A DNA stretch of 64,000 bases from Tetraselmis striata. Its lineage: Eukaryota; Chlorophyta; Chlorodendrophyceae; Chlorodendrales; Chlorodendraceae. Positions 32,704 to 42,599 of the stretch are shown here, piece by piece. How positions within the stretch are numbered: the first letter of the stretch is position 1; each line of letters starts with the position of its first letter. The position numbers and the translations under genes were made by a program. Below the pieces are notes generated by a model. That model saw nothing but the letters and a program-made list of their open reading frames with translations, was not told the DNA's origin and did not search any database. Location: assembly GCA_006384855.1 (NCBI GenBank), contig VCJN01003569.1, positions 1-64,000 on the forward strand. The letters are read 5' to 3'.

Positions 32704-34446
32704 ATGACGACACTACCCGCGCGGGTGGTGAGCCTGTTTAGGCCTGGACGAGCCGGCCCCAGCAGCGGCTCGGCCCCTTCGAGTAAGCCGAGGAGGAGCG
32801 GGATGGGGGAGGGTGACTTTGGGGCCTGCGCGCGGACGCCGCAGCGTGCGCCACGGCGAGCCATTCACTGCTCTGCGGGTAGGAGCCCGGCTCGCCCTTA
32901 TGCACGCCGGGAGGGGGAACGGGCGACAGTCCGCCCGAGTGACAGTGGGGCAGCGGGAAAGGGAAAGGGGGCGGCGGGTCAATCATCCTTTCTTGATGAT
33001 TGACGAAAGGGGCCGTGCCTGCCGCACAGGCGGACTGGACGGATTCACCGCCGCGGCAGCCACCTGCTCCGCCCTCGGCATCGCCTCCAGCCTCGCTCGG
33101 CGGCGACCCGAGCCCGCGCAGCCGGCGGCGAGCCCGGCCGACGCAGACGACGGCTTTTTCGGCTGGTTTCTCGCGGCGTTCCTCAGCCTCGTGCCGCTGG
33201 CCAACTGGACGGTGCGCTTCCGGATGTATTTGCCCCGACCCTCGTCCCTTCATTTCATGCAATCACCCCTCTCTCTGTGAAGATGGCGCGGAAGCAGGCC
33301 TCAAGTGCGCTGTGGCGACCATGCAGGCGTGGCTGGTGGCGGCGCAACTGGAGGATGCGGAGGCCGAGGACAGCTCCTCCCCCACGCTCTGCTACGCCTT
33401 CGCCGCCCTCTACGCGCTGCCACTGCTGCACGGCGGCATCGCCCCCGACGCCTCCGACGTACTCATTCTGGCGCTTGGGGCGCTCCATCTGCAGGTCACT
33501 CCACCGCGCCGTCATCGCCCCACCCAACCACTCAGGCCATGACAACTAACTATGCACACAACTTGTGGTACGGTATTGCACACCTTGTGGGATTGTGCTG
33601 ACTTATGACTCCAGAAACCCAGTCGACACCATGCAGCCCTTTTCTGCATGAAGCATGCCTTCCTCCCTGCTCTCTCTTCACAGTTCTCACCGTACTACAC
33701 ACATCGATGTATGCCCATCCATTTTATTCTCTTCTATATACATTGACTTCCATGCCGTAGCCATGCATTGAGAGAGTCGGAAGAAGAGACAGAGAGAGCG
33801 TAGACGTACACATAAATATAGCCATTGATGTTTTTACGGGCATTGCTGTCTCCCAATTGGGACATCAAGTAAGCCTTCTCCCCTAATCCCCCTAATCCTA
33901 TCCCATACTTATAGCTAAGGAAAGGACAGCCCGCCCGGGCAGGACAAACATGCCGCCCACTCGCCATACTGCTACTTACCTGAGCCCCTCGTTGTTTCCG
34001 GATTGCCGGGCCGGCAGGTGGAGCGGGTGGCGCAGACGGATCCGGGCGCCCTGAGCGCGCTACCCTCTGCCGGGCTCCCGCTGGGCTCCGCTGCCGCAGC
34101 CGCCGGCGCCGCCCTCGCGAAGCTCGGCGAGCGGCTGGCGGCGCGCTCCACCTCGGATGACGGCAAGGAGGACAAAGACGGCAGCGGCAGTGGCAGCGCG
34201 CTAGAGGACTACGCCGCGGCGGAGCTGCAGGTGCGGCGCATCCCGGTGCGGCGGCGATGGCGCCGCAATGCCCGCCTGCCTGCCCACACTGGGGTGAATG
34301 GCCGCCTGCTGTGGCCGCAGGAGTTTGATGAGAAGCTGCAAAAGTCGCCGCCCGGCAAGGAGAGCGAAGCGCCGCCGGGGGATGGGCGCCGTTCACGGAT
34401 GATTATCGAGGAGAGCCGGCAGCGAGAGCCGGAGGACACCTGGTAG
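32704..34446 (+). CDS. Unrecognised membrane protein, likely plastid-targeted
   Basis: Five exons close in phase: 32704-32878, 33030-33211, 33327-33494, 34018-34230 and 34321-34446 (stop TAG), 287 aa. The start MTTLPARVVSLFRPGRAGPS is Ser/Arg-rich and ends in RRAIHCSA, fitting a transit peptide. Two hydrophobic segments follow: FFGWFLAAFLSLVPLANWTA with AWLVAAQL, and LCYAFAALYALPLLHGG with VLILALGALHLQ. An acidic linker (DDGKEDKDGSGSGSA) and a charged tail ending REPEDTW complete it. I do not recognise the family; I infer a plastid or mitochondrial inner-membrane protein. The segment 34231-34320 has GT-AG ends but is exactly 90 bp with no stop, so it could be kept in the mRNA, adding 30 aa. 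Exon 3 could instead start at 33306. The 3' end lies inside a tandem duplication. Confidence 0.6.
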
Positions 34447-34900
34447 ACCTCAGCGCGATCGCTTGCCACAACAGGGCGGCGTAGCCGGTGCCGGCAACAG
34501 CAGCGTGCGGATGCCAACAACCGGCCCGCGAGTTTGAGGGGGGAGTGGGGGGCTTGGGCACCAGGGGGGGGCAGCGGGTTGTTACCAAGGTCATGTGGCA
34601 GGCCATCATAGCAAACCCCCTTGAGCGGAGGAGAGCCGCAAGTTGGCAATGGGAACCCGAGGGCACCTGGGTGTCCTCAGCGCGATTAGGCGCCACGACG
34701 GGGCGGCGTAGCCGGTGACGGCAACAGCAGCGTGCGGATGCCACCCACAGGAGCTAGAAGGGGGAGGGGCTTGGGCATGGAGGAGTTGTCACCTATCTGT
34801 TAGCGCTGGGTGGTACATCACCAAGGCCAACCAGGTGGCGGGCCCTAAGAGCAACTTCCCTTGAGCGGAGGTGAGCAGCAAGCCGACACGCCTTGCTGCA
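34411..34900 (+). repeat. Tandem repeats, about 220-240 bp, including gene 3' end
   Basis: Unit starts at about 34411, 34631 and 34871 (GAGAGCCGG, GAGAGCCGC, GTGAGCAGC). Units 1 and 2 share ACACCTGG or GCACCTGG, CCTCAGCGCGAT, GGGCGGCGTAGCCGGTG and GGCAACAGCAGCGTGCGGAT. Unit 1 includes the last dozen codons and stop of the preceding gene, so its 3' end has been copied downstream. Confidence 0.8.
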
Positions 34901-34957
34901 ACTTCAATGTTGGGCCTGCTGGCAGCCAGGCAGTAAAACTAAAACGAAGTGCGCGGG

Positions 34958-35900
34958 GCAGTGCACAGCATGACTCCACTCCACCGGTGACCGTCAGAAA
35001 CACATCGCATATAGTGCATACATGTGCACAACACGCCACCTATGAGAGCACGTAGCGGTACGATGCACGGTGGTATGGCGGCGAATACATCGTCGACATG
35101 CTGCTTCCCTCTGATGCATAGCCCATCTCTGTTCGGTGATTTATTCCGGCCCGATTCACTGTCGAAAATGTCATTGTTGATTTACATTCTTGCAAATGCG
35201 CTAATAAAAGCAGTTTCTTACAACTTTATTCCCGGGCGAACCATGCCAGCTATCTTACGGCCCAACTACATGAACCCATATAGGGTCGGCTACTTGTGAT
35301 AGGGTCACACTGGCCCTTGTGTTAGTGTCACACTGCAGTGCACGGCATGGCTCGGGAATGTGTCATGCTTCGCTACTCCACCGGTGACCGGCAGCTACAC
35401 ATCTTGAGCCCACGCATCACATGCATAGTGCATACATGTGCACATCACGCCACCTACGAGAGCGCGCGTAGCGGTGCGATGCACGGTGGTATGGCGGCGA
35501 ATACATCGTCGACATGCTGCTTCCCTCTGATGCATAGCCCATCTCTGTTCGGTGATTTATTCCGGCCCGATTCACTGTCGAAAATGTCATTGTTGGTTTA
35601 CATTCTTGCAAATGCGCTACTAAAAGCAGTTTCTTACATCTTTATTCCCGGGCGAACCATGCCAGCTATCTTACGGCCCAAATACATGAACCAATATGGG
35701 GTCGGCTAATTGTGTTAAGGTCACACTGCCACTTGTGTTAGGGTCACACTTCAGTGCACGGCATGGCTCGGGAATGTGCCATGCTTCGCTACTCCACCGG
35801 TGATTGTCAGCTACACATCGCATATGGTGCATACATGTGCCCATCACGCCACCTACGAGAGCGCGCGTAGCGGTGCGATGCAAGGCGTCCGAGCTGGGTG
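34958..35900 (+). repeat. Tandem repeats, about 400-416 bp unit
   Basis: Two full units (about 34958-35335 and 35336-35752) and a truncated third (35753-35900), over 90 percent alike by eye. Shared marks include CTCCACCGGTGA, GTGCATACATGTGC, GCACGGTGGTATGGCGGCGA and TTTATTCCCGGGCGAACCAT. An old degenerate copy of the last part lies near 36960-37060. The frames of 91 and 123 codons inside are the same repeat read twice and are not treated as genes. Confidence 0.85.
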
Positions 35901-36000
35901 GTGGCACTGGAAAGGGAATCAACGATTGCATGTAGGTGAAATACCTAAATCCGAGTCACCGACCGAACCCGAATACCTATATTCATTTACAGCCCGTTCC

Positions 36001-37303
36001 CCCCAAGCTGCCATCGAGCAGCTTGTTCGCGTAACACGTGATTATATTCTGGACTCTTGCAGCAAGTATCTCATATCAATTCGCTGTGTCACTTGAAGCA
36101 GATGTCTGCATGACGGGCTGCAGTGATACTACTCTATACATTAGGTGGTATCACACTAGCTTTGGGTTACTGCATATTCATATCATTGCATTGTTGTTGC
36201 CCGAGAGCGTTGTGAATCGAACCGGGGACATCTCGTACAAGAGACCCGCTCTCCACAGAGCGGACAGACAATGAGGCATGCAAGTGCGTTACTGTTCGGA
36301 TGAAAGAGCTTATTGGCCTTCGAAGGACGACGTCCAACGGGCCTATACTCGACCCTATGCGAGCTCGTGAAGTCAGGCTGAGAGACAGCTAGGATGAGGC
36401 ATTCCCCATTATCAATAAGTTGTAACAAATTAAATCAAATTTCGGACTAAACGGCCGCGTCGTCGGCATGGGAGGCTCCTTGTCACATACATTCAAGCCT
36501 CTACGGCCATACAACAACATTGTTGCTTTGGCGTCAATGCGACGACGAATCGCCAATGCCGGGATCGCAAAAAACCATAATTGGCACCCCGATTGAGCTG
36601 CCGACAATCAGGATATAAACATATCTCGATATGGAAATACTTATGTGGACTGGTGTAACTGCGATGTGAGCGCGGGGCGCGCTGTAGGCCACGCCGCGTG
36701 GCGCACAAAATCTTCATCATCGATCTGCTGCTGCGGACTGCTGCCTGTCTATCAGCTCAAACGTGCATGGCGACGCTAGACTTACTACATATAGTTGCTA
36801 CTAGTTGCCACTTTGTGTGTGGACGTCGACAGCTGCCGGATCGTCAGCACTTATTGACCAAGCCGATGACGTCTCACATAACATAATATGCTGCTGACGG
36901 TTTGTGTGACAGTTGCGGCATCGCACCCTATCCGTACCCCATTGGGGAGAAGTTTGTTTACAAATTGAAATTTCTTACAGCTTTATTCCCGCATAGTCTC
37001 TGATGCTAAACAGACCACCTGTCTTATGGCCCGGCAGCACGAACCGCATAGGGTTCACTATGTGAATAGTGCGTAGCGTGCAGCCCTCTGAAGGTCGGGT
37101 AGATTACAATCAATTGTATTCACACGGACATACATGTGTCGGTTGTAGTAATAGAAAGCTACTACGAGTACTAGTCGCTACCTTTACCCGTGTCGTCGTC
37201 ATCGATTCATCACTACTGAGCGCTTCACATGGGCACGGGCGGTACCGGCTGCGGGCCGCGGCGCTTTCACTGATTGGAATGGGTGTGGATGGCCGCCGCA
37301 CTG
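36001..37303. other. Intergenic, SINE head remnant and degenerate repeat
   Basis: No gene recognised. It holds a SINE head (36205-36278, minus) and a degenerate copy of the roughly 400-bp repeat near 36960-37060. Confidence 0.5.
36205..36278 (-). mobile_element. SINE head remnant
   Basis: The reverse complement has CCTCATTGTCTGTCCGCTCT, GGAGAGCGGGTCTC and CCCCGGTTCGATTC, the head of the family at 24718 and 46990. The SINE body does not follow, so only the tRNA-like part remains, or it marks a different tail. Confidence 0.6.
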
Positions 37304-39507
37304 CTACCACCCATAAAGCTCGGCAAACCGCTGCGTGAAGTGGTCCACGCTGGCCCACGCCTGCTCCAGCGAGCCGCATTCCGAGGCTTCCCGTTCCAGG
37401 ATGACCTCCTGCAGGTACTCCGATACGCCCTGCGTCGAGCCAATGCCCTGCAGAAACTCCATCAGCACCTCAAGGTTCTCCGCGTCGTCGTCCCCTATGA
37501 TAACCGCGAGCAAGTCAGGCACCGAGGATAGCGACCGGTCTCGGCTCGATGTGTCCTGGTAGATGGCGGCGACGTCCCCGACAGTCCTCGAAGTGGGGTC
37601 GCGACTGGGCTGTAAACGCACGCCAGCCTCGTCGGGCGACATTTCTTCGGAAGGAGCGACAGATCCAGCGGCCGTGCTCAGCTGAAGCGCCAGTTCTAGC
37701 GCCTGCTCTTCGCTCATGTCGCCCTGCGTGCAGCGTCAGCGGTTAGATACACTACCGCTCGGTTTCTATCTATGCCAGGGCGCGCGTGCGCGTATCTTGT
37801 TTCGCTGTCAGCGGGCTATAAATGGTGCCTTAATATGCGTATATAATTACTATGTTAATGCAAGCGCATACGTCGCGCTGTAAGGCAAGCGTTAATATTT
37901 GCATATATGCTACTACTAAAAAACTGCAAGTGCGTTTAACGAATGCAATACGAGGGGGCGTGGGGCTCGAACCCGGATCGTGGCGCTGAATGCGCTCTCG
38001 TTCGTCTCTCTTGGCATGCCGTCTGCACTCGTGTTGCTGGCTTGCGAGGAGCGCCGGCGCACCGGTGAGCAGCCGCCGACTGCGACGACTGTATCGCTGG
38101 GCAGGCCGTGCCGTGGCTCAGGCGTAGTGCGCTGCGCCGAGTCGCTTCCCGATGGCCGTTCAACTACCGTCGCCGTTGCCGCCCCACCCGAGCCCATCCA
38201 CCAGTTAGGCTGGAACCAACTGGCCCTGCCCTGCCCTGCCACCAGGTCCAGCTCGGGGGGGCGCGCTTGCGGCAGCCGACTCGCCGCGATTGCCGCCCGC
38301 AGATCCGAATCCTCCGCCTCGTCATCTTGCACTCTCGCCTGGCGAGACGCTGCCGGGGCTCTGGGGTCTGAGCAGCTGCGAGCTAGCGCTTCTCGCACGT
38401 CGCGCTCCTCCTGCTGTTCCGCCATCAGCGCAGCGCAAAACACCTTCAGTCAGATGGTTCAGATTCGGCGCGTGCTTGCCGAGGGGACGCACGCCCGATG
38501 AGATGCGGAAACTGCACTCGACCGCAGTCTGAACGCCAGCGAGTGTCTTGCTAGCTTCAGGGTAACTTGCAGTCGGATAGATCGACATCCGATACGAGCA
38601 CATCTTTCCTCATACCCTCCATCTTTAATATCCATTTTCCTCTTTTCCACGATCCTTTTCTTTATTGGCGTCTCTGTATGTGCGACATGGCATGCAGATG
38701 TGTGCCGGGATTATTGATTTGGGCACGCATCATCACTATGGCGCGATAGCATGATGCAAGGTGGGCGCTGCTGCCCCCGTGAGTACATACCGCATACCGT
38801 GAGTGCCATCCTCGGATCAACAAATCCGACGCTGTCACGACACCGACGACCACCGCGTCGTTGCATCAATACGGGGTACGTACGCATTTGTGCCCATGGT
38901 TTGCGGTGGCGACTAGTAAACGCCAATGCGACAGTATGAACTCGCCCTAGCAGCCGAGACTGGCGCAGCGGCACGATTCAGCGCTGGAGTGTGACATGCA
39001 GCAATGATGGGATGACGGGATATTGTTAGCCTGATTCGATACGAATCCTCTTATAACAAACGACGTCCAGATCGGAACTCGCAAGCTTGCGACATGCCGT
39101 GTCGACATTAACACAGTAGCGCAGACAGTACTACAGCCCATCCAGATACAAAGACTGTACATAATGAATCACCATGGCTGTGTGGAATGGCGTGCACACC
39201 CAGGTACTTCAGGTTTCATAGTAGCATGCGCTAATCCCCTGTGCGATGGCCTCAGTTTCAGGCTCGCGTGTGGGCACAGCGCAGGCGGCTGGTGGCGTAC
39301 CTGCTCCGCGGAGATATCATCGTCCCTAACGGGGGCGGCGGCGGCGCCACCCGGGTGCGCGTCCGCCAGGCTGAGGTGTAGCGCCAGCTGCAGCGCGGCC
39401 TCCTCGTCCAGGTGGTCGCCCCACAGCTCCGCGCACTCTACGTGCGGCAGGCCGCGCACCGCGGCCGGCGTCTTGCCGAGCTGCCTCGTGCACCGGGACA
39501 GCGCCGC
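37304..39507 (-). CDS. Protein with four UIM-like ubiquitin-binding helices, 5' end not found
   Basis: Three exons on the minus strand join in phase 0: 39507-39301, 38413-38063 and 37723-37304 (stop TAG), at least 325 aa. Four short acidic-then-Ala-Leu-Ser helices resemble the ubiquitin-interacting motif (acidic stretch, then L/A-x-x-A-L-x-x-S): DEEAALQLALHLS (exon 1), ERDVREALARS and DSDLRAAIAAS (exon 2), SEEQALELALQLS (exon 3). Exon 1 also has CTRQLGKTPAAVRGLPHVEC. Exon 3 ends in an acidic helical domain, LSSVPDLLAVIIGDDDAENL to VDHFTQRFAELYGW. Multi-UIM proteins bind ubiquitin chains in sorting, repair or deubiquitination. No catalytic (Josephin or USP) core is visible, but upstream exons may be missing. 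The donor of exon 2 is GTGCG. Confidence 0.55.
37945..37998 (-). pseudogene. Truncated tRNA-like sequence
   Basis: The reverse complement reads AGAGCGCATTCAGC then GATCCGGGTTCGAGCCCC, like the D-side and T-arm (B box) of a tRNA with the anticodon arm and 5' acceptor missing. It lies in an intron of the UIM-like gene. It may be a tRNA fragment or another SINE head. Confidence 0.3.
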
Positions 39508-40160
39508 CTGCGAGAATGGTGGTGGTGGGGGGGGGGGGGTTGAGATGGCGCAGTGGAGGCGTCGACCCCACGCAGCACCCCGAAGGATAGCGACAATCCC
39601 AAGAAGGGGGGGCGGGGGGGGGGGGGGGGGGGGAGGCTATGAATAGCTGCATCTTCGACGAGCCGTCGAGTTATTTGTGGCACTTACTAAGTTTTATATT
39701 CACATTTGTATATATCATAATAAATCATATAGTTATAGATTATATTCTAGAGTATGTCTTTCTATCCTAGTGCACTCTTTGTGTTATTTATTATATATCA
39801 TATATTGTATCATTATTTTTAGATATCATTATGCATTATATGATTATATATTACATAATATAGAGTGTGTATTCCTATCTTTGGTGCAAGTATATCTACC
39901 TGTATCGGTGGGCTATCTGCCTATACATAACCAATCCCACCTACCAATGCATGCCAAATTCATGCGTGTCGACCGAGCGCGCAGCCCGCCTGCTGCACCG
40001 GTCGTCTTGCAGGCGGCCGCCGAGGACGAGCAGGCGGCGGCTACTTTTGTGCGTGGCGAGAACTGGTCAGTCTGCGGGCGGGTGAAATCAGCCCGCCGAA
40101 TACTCGTTTTGAATGCCCTCCCCCCCCCCCCCCCCCCGCTCAGCTTCCCTCTGTGGGGGG
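39508..40160. other. Intergenic or undetected exons of the UIM-like gene
   Basis: Contains G homopolymers near 39525-39538 and 39602-39632, then a strongly AT-rich block at 39670-39960, then a C homopolymer near 40121-40138. The missing 5' exons of the UIM-like gene should lie here or beyond; none could be fixed. Confidence 0.4.
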
Positions 40161-41242
40161 TCATGCCTCGACGAGGCTTGACAAGCCGCCAGGGTCCGAC
40201 GTCAGCCCGGCAGCCGAATGGTCGTGCGAGCTGGGGCCAGCCGCGTAGCCCTCGTCCGAGTCGCTGCTCCCGCGGCCGTCCAGGTCGCCGCCATACTCGT
40301 AGGCGCCCTGCCAGCACAGCGGCGAAAGGCAGGCTCTTGGCGCGATGCACTCCGCCACGCAGCGGCATGACCGGCACAGTGACCCCGGTACAGTGACACC
40401 GAGCAGAGCCGGCGAAGTGACAGCAGCCCTTCGAGGATTGTTCGCCGCCACATCGCCGGCACCGCCACTCGATGCGCTGATCCTGGACCCTTCCGGCCGG
40501 TCGTCGGGGTGATTATGCACGCCTACCTCCTCGTCATCGCCATCCAGCGCGCCGTGATACGGCCCTCTGCTGCCGCCCGCCCGCCGCTGCCCGCCGCCGC
40601 TGCCCGCCGCCTGAGAGGACGCCGCAACCGGGCACAAGCGTGACAGGGAGCGGTGGTGAGCGATCCGTGCCTGGTGGCGGCGCGGCATTGGAGGTGCGGG
40701 AGGGCGTCGCCGCTGTCTGGGACACGCCGGGGGGGGGGGGGGGGGAGGGGGCATGTCGGCGCGCACCGGTGGAGCAGCGCGGCGCCTGCTGGAGCCGTAC
40801 TTGCCGCGGGAGCTCCTGGCCCGGGACGCCGGCCGATGCTGCGCGCGGGCGGTGCTCTGCGCCGTTGCGGGGCGGACTGCGCGGCGCAATCGCTAAGCCC
40901 GGTCAGGCTGGGCTAACCGGATCCCAATACAAGTACAGCCCGGCACCCGCCTCCCCCCCCCCCTCCCCTCTCCATGTCACGGGCAGCTACTGGAGACACA
41001 CGGTTCTCCCGGCCCCATCCCCGACTCCACGCCCTCGCCCATGACTGTAGACGGGGGTGAGGGTGGGCAGCGGCTGGATCTGCGCGATTCCCGCCCGATG
41101 ATGGTGGCTCCGGGATGGGGCGGGGGGGGGGGGGGGGGAGGCGGCGGGCAGTGTACCTGTGCCTGGCGCTGAGGACGGCGGTGCGTGACCGGTGGCGAGG
41201 GCGGCGTACCTGGGTACCAGAGGGAGGAGTTGAGTGCAGCAC
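40161..41242 (-). CDS. Possible Ser/Asp-rich protein (weak model)
   Basis: The two 3' exons are the best supported: 40586-40527 (ending GPYHGALDGDDEE at a GTAGGC donor) and 40307-40161 (GAYEYGGDLDGRGSSDSDEG to SSLVEA and stop), both phase 0. Upstream, an Arg/Ala-rich stretch near 40880-40770 ends at a GTGCGCG donor followed by a C-tract on the minus strand, the common intron start here, and another near 41210-41150 ends at GTACACTG. Phases among these upstream pieces could not be closed. No family is recognised; the product would be basic at the start and Ser/Asp-rich at the end. It could also be the upstream part of a larger gene. Confidence 0.3.
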
Positions 41243-41593
41243 CTATTGCAGAAGGGAGGGGGCGGGGCTTCTAGGCAGACAGCCGTGCCCTTCTGGCAGG
41301 TGGAGCCCGGGGGGGGGGGGGGGGGGTTGGAGGGGGGTCCCCACCACGAGGCGGTGTGCGGCTTCAGCGGCGCCGAGGGCGCTGCACCGCGGTCGAGCGC
41401 GGATGTGCCGCTGCACGTCGTCGCCAGACGGGGGGCGGCGGCGGGCGTCAGCGTTGCGCCGGTGGCCGGAGCTGCTCTGGCGGATGCTGCCTTGCGGGTC
41501 CGCTGCCGCTCCGCGCGCGACTGTATGGGTTTTGATTTAGGGCCGGGGTGGGGGGGGGGGGCGACCGCTCAGCGAGTTTAACGCCAGAATGCT

Positions 41594-41880
41594 TTAAATG
41601 ATTGTGTAGAGCAGCAAGTCAGCATGCTGCTCTACAAAATCATTTAATAATAACAATAATTCAGTACTTGTGTATGCTCATCATACACAATTGATATCGA
41701 GCACTTGATGTCGGTCCGTTTGTGTTAGTGCGAAAACAAAAAGCGACCTCCGCGTACGGGTGCCGACGCACGGATAAGAACCCTTACTGCAAGACTGCGA
41801 TTAGGCTTGCATGCACCGTATAATAGCATTCGCTTTAGCTCCGCTATAGGCTTGTCTGCATAAGACCGCTGGCAGACAAG
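41594..41880. other. Three successive hairpins
   Basis: Hairpin 1: 41594-41647, about 22-bp stem with one mismatch and a 10-base loop (AAGTCAGCAT). Hairpin 2: 41668-41690, perfect 9-bp stem TTGTGTATG with a 5-base loop. Hairpin 3: 41851-41880, perfect 9-bp stem CTTGTCTGC with a 12-base loop. The flanks of the first two are AT-rich. They might mark a structured RNA, a terminator-like region or a small palindromic element. Confidence 0.6.
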
Positions 41881-42000
41881 GCGGGTTCCTATTCGCCAGT
41901 GTTCTGATTCCAGCGCCGGCAGCCGTTGTTATTCAAACAGCCACCGGGATTATGGCGATGCCCTTATGACTGATCGTTGATGGGCGCTCCTGCTGCGCTC

Positions 42001-42175
42001 AGCTCTCTTTCTCCCCCTCCCTCTCTGCGTCTCTCTCTTCCCCTCTCCGCCTATCTCTCTCTCTGCCCAGCTCTCTCTCTCTCTCTCTCTCTCTTTTACT
42101 CTCTTTTTCTCTCTTTTTCTCCCTCTCCCTCCCTCTCTCTCTCTCTCCCTCTGCCTCTCCCTCTCTGCTGGTCTG
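42001..42175. repeat. CT-rich low-complexity tract
   Basis: Polypyrimidine on the plus strand, mostly CT dinucleotides and CCCTCTC blocks. Confidence 0.95.
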
Positions 42176-42470
42176 GATCAAATCACATCAAGTAGTGCCA
42201 TAATTGTCACGGAAGAGTCACCGGAGTCGCGCAACCAAATGGTGTCTACAGAGGATGCACAGACACACAGACACAGGCACATCCACAGGTACACAATAAA
42301 GAAAATGAATGTGTCCAATCCCAGGGGACATATACCTGAGGCATAATAAGGACCCCAATCAGCGGTAATTGTGTCCCCTCAAGGATACAACCATGCCCTT
42401 CCACTACGTTACACTCCTCTATAGACAAGCTCGGTCCATTTTCTCTAGATTCTCCCTCTCCCTCTCTTTG

Positions 42471-42471
<1 letters not shown>

Positions 42472-42504
<33 letters not shown>

Positions 42505-42525
42505 ACACACACACACACACACACA
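42472..42525. repeat. (CA)n microsatellite
   Basis: About 54 bases of CA repeat with a CCC interruption; it lies downstream (minus sense) of the last placed exon of the SUI1-type gene. Confidence 0.95.
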
Positions 42526-42599
42526 AATGGATGCGTGCATATCTCTATGGGCACATACATGGAGGGGTGCGGAAGGGGTGGGATGGGAGGCGCAGGGAC

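Larger units (their letters stand above)
41243..42599. other. Intergenic with hairpins and simple repeats
   Basis: Contains three strong hairpins (41592-41880), a CT-rich block (42001-42175) and a (CA)n run (42472-42525). The CT block opens a frame of Ser/Leu repeats that is not a gene. The final exon of the SUI1-type gene may lie here but was not found. Confidence 0.5.

Noticed and set aside
34958-35752. Two related frames of 91 and 123 codons
   Set aside because: They are the same tandem repeat unit read twice, with no evidence of coding constraint.
40780-40900. Forward frame with LEPYLPRELLARDAGRCC resembling an F-box start
   Set aside because: It is short, ends quickly, has no flanking splice support, and the minus strand has a better donor there.
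42001-42181. Ser/Leu-rich frame
   Set aside because: It is a translation of the CT-rich tract.
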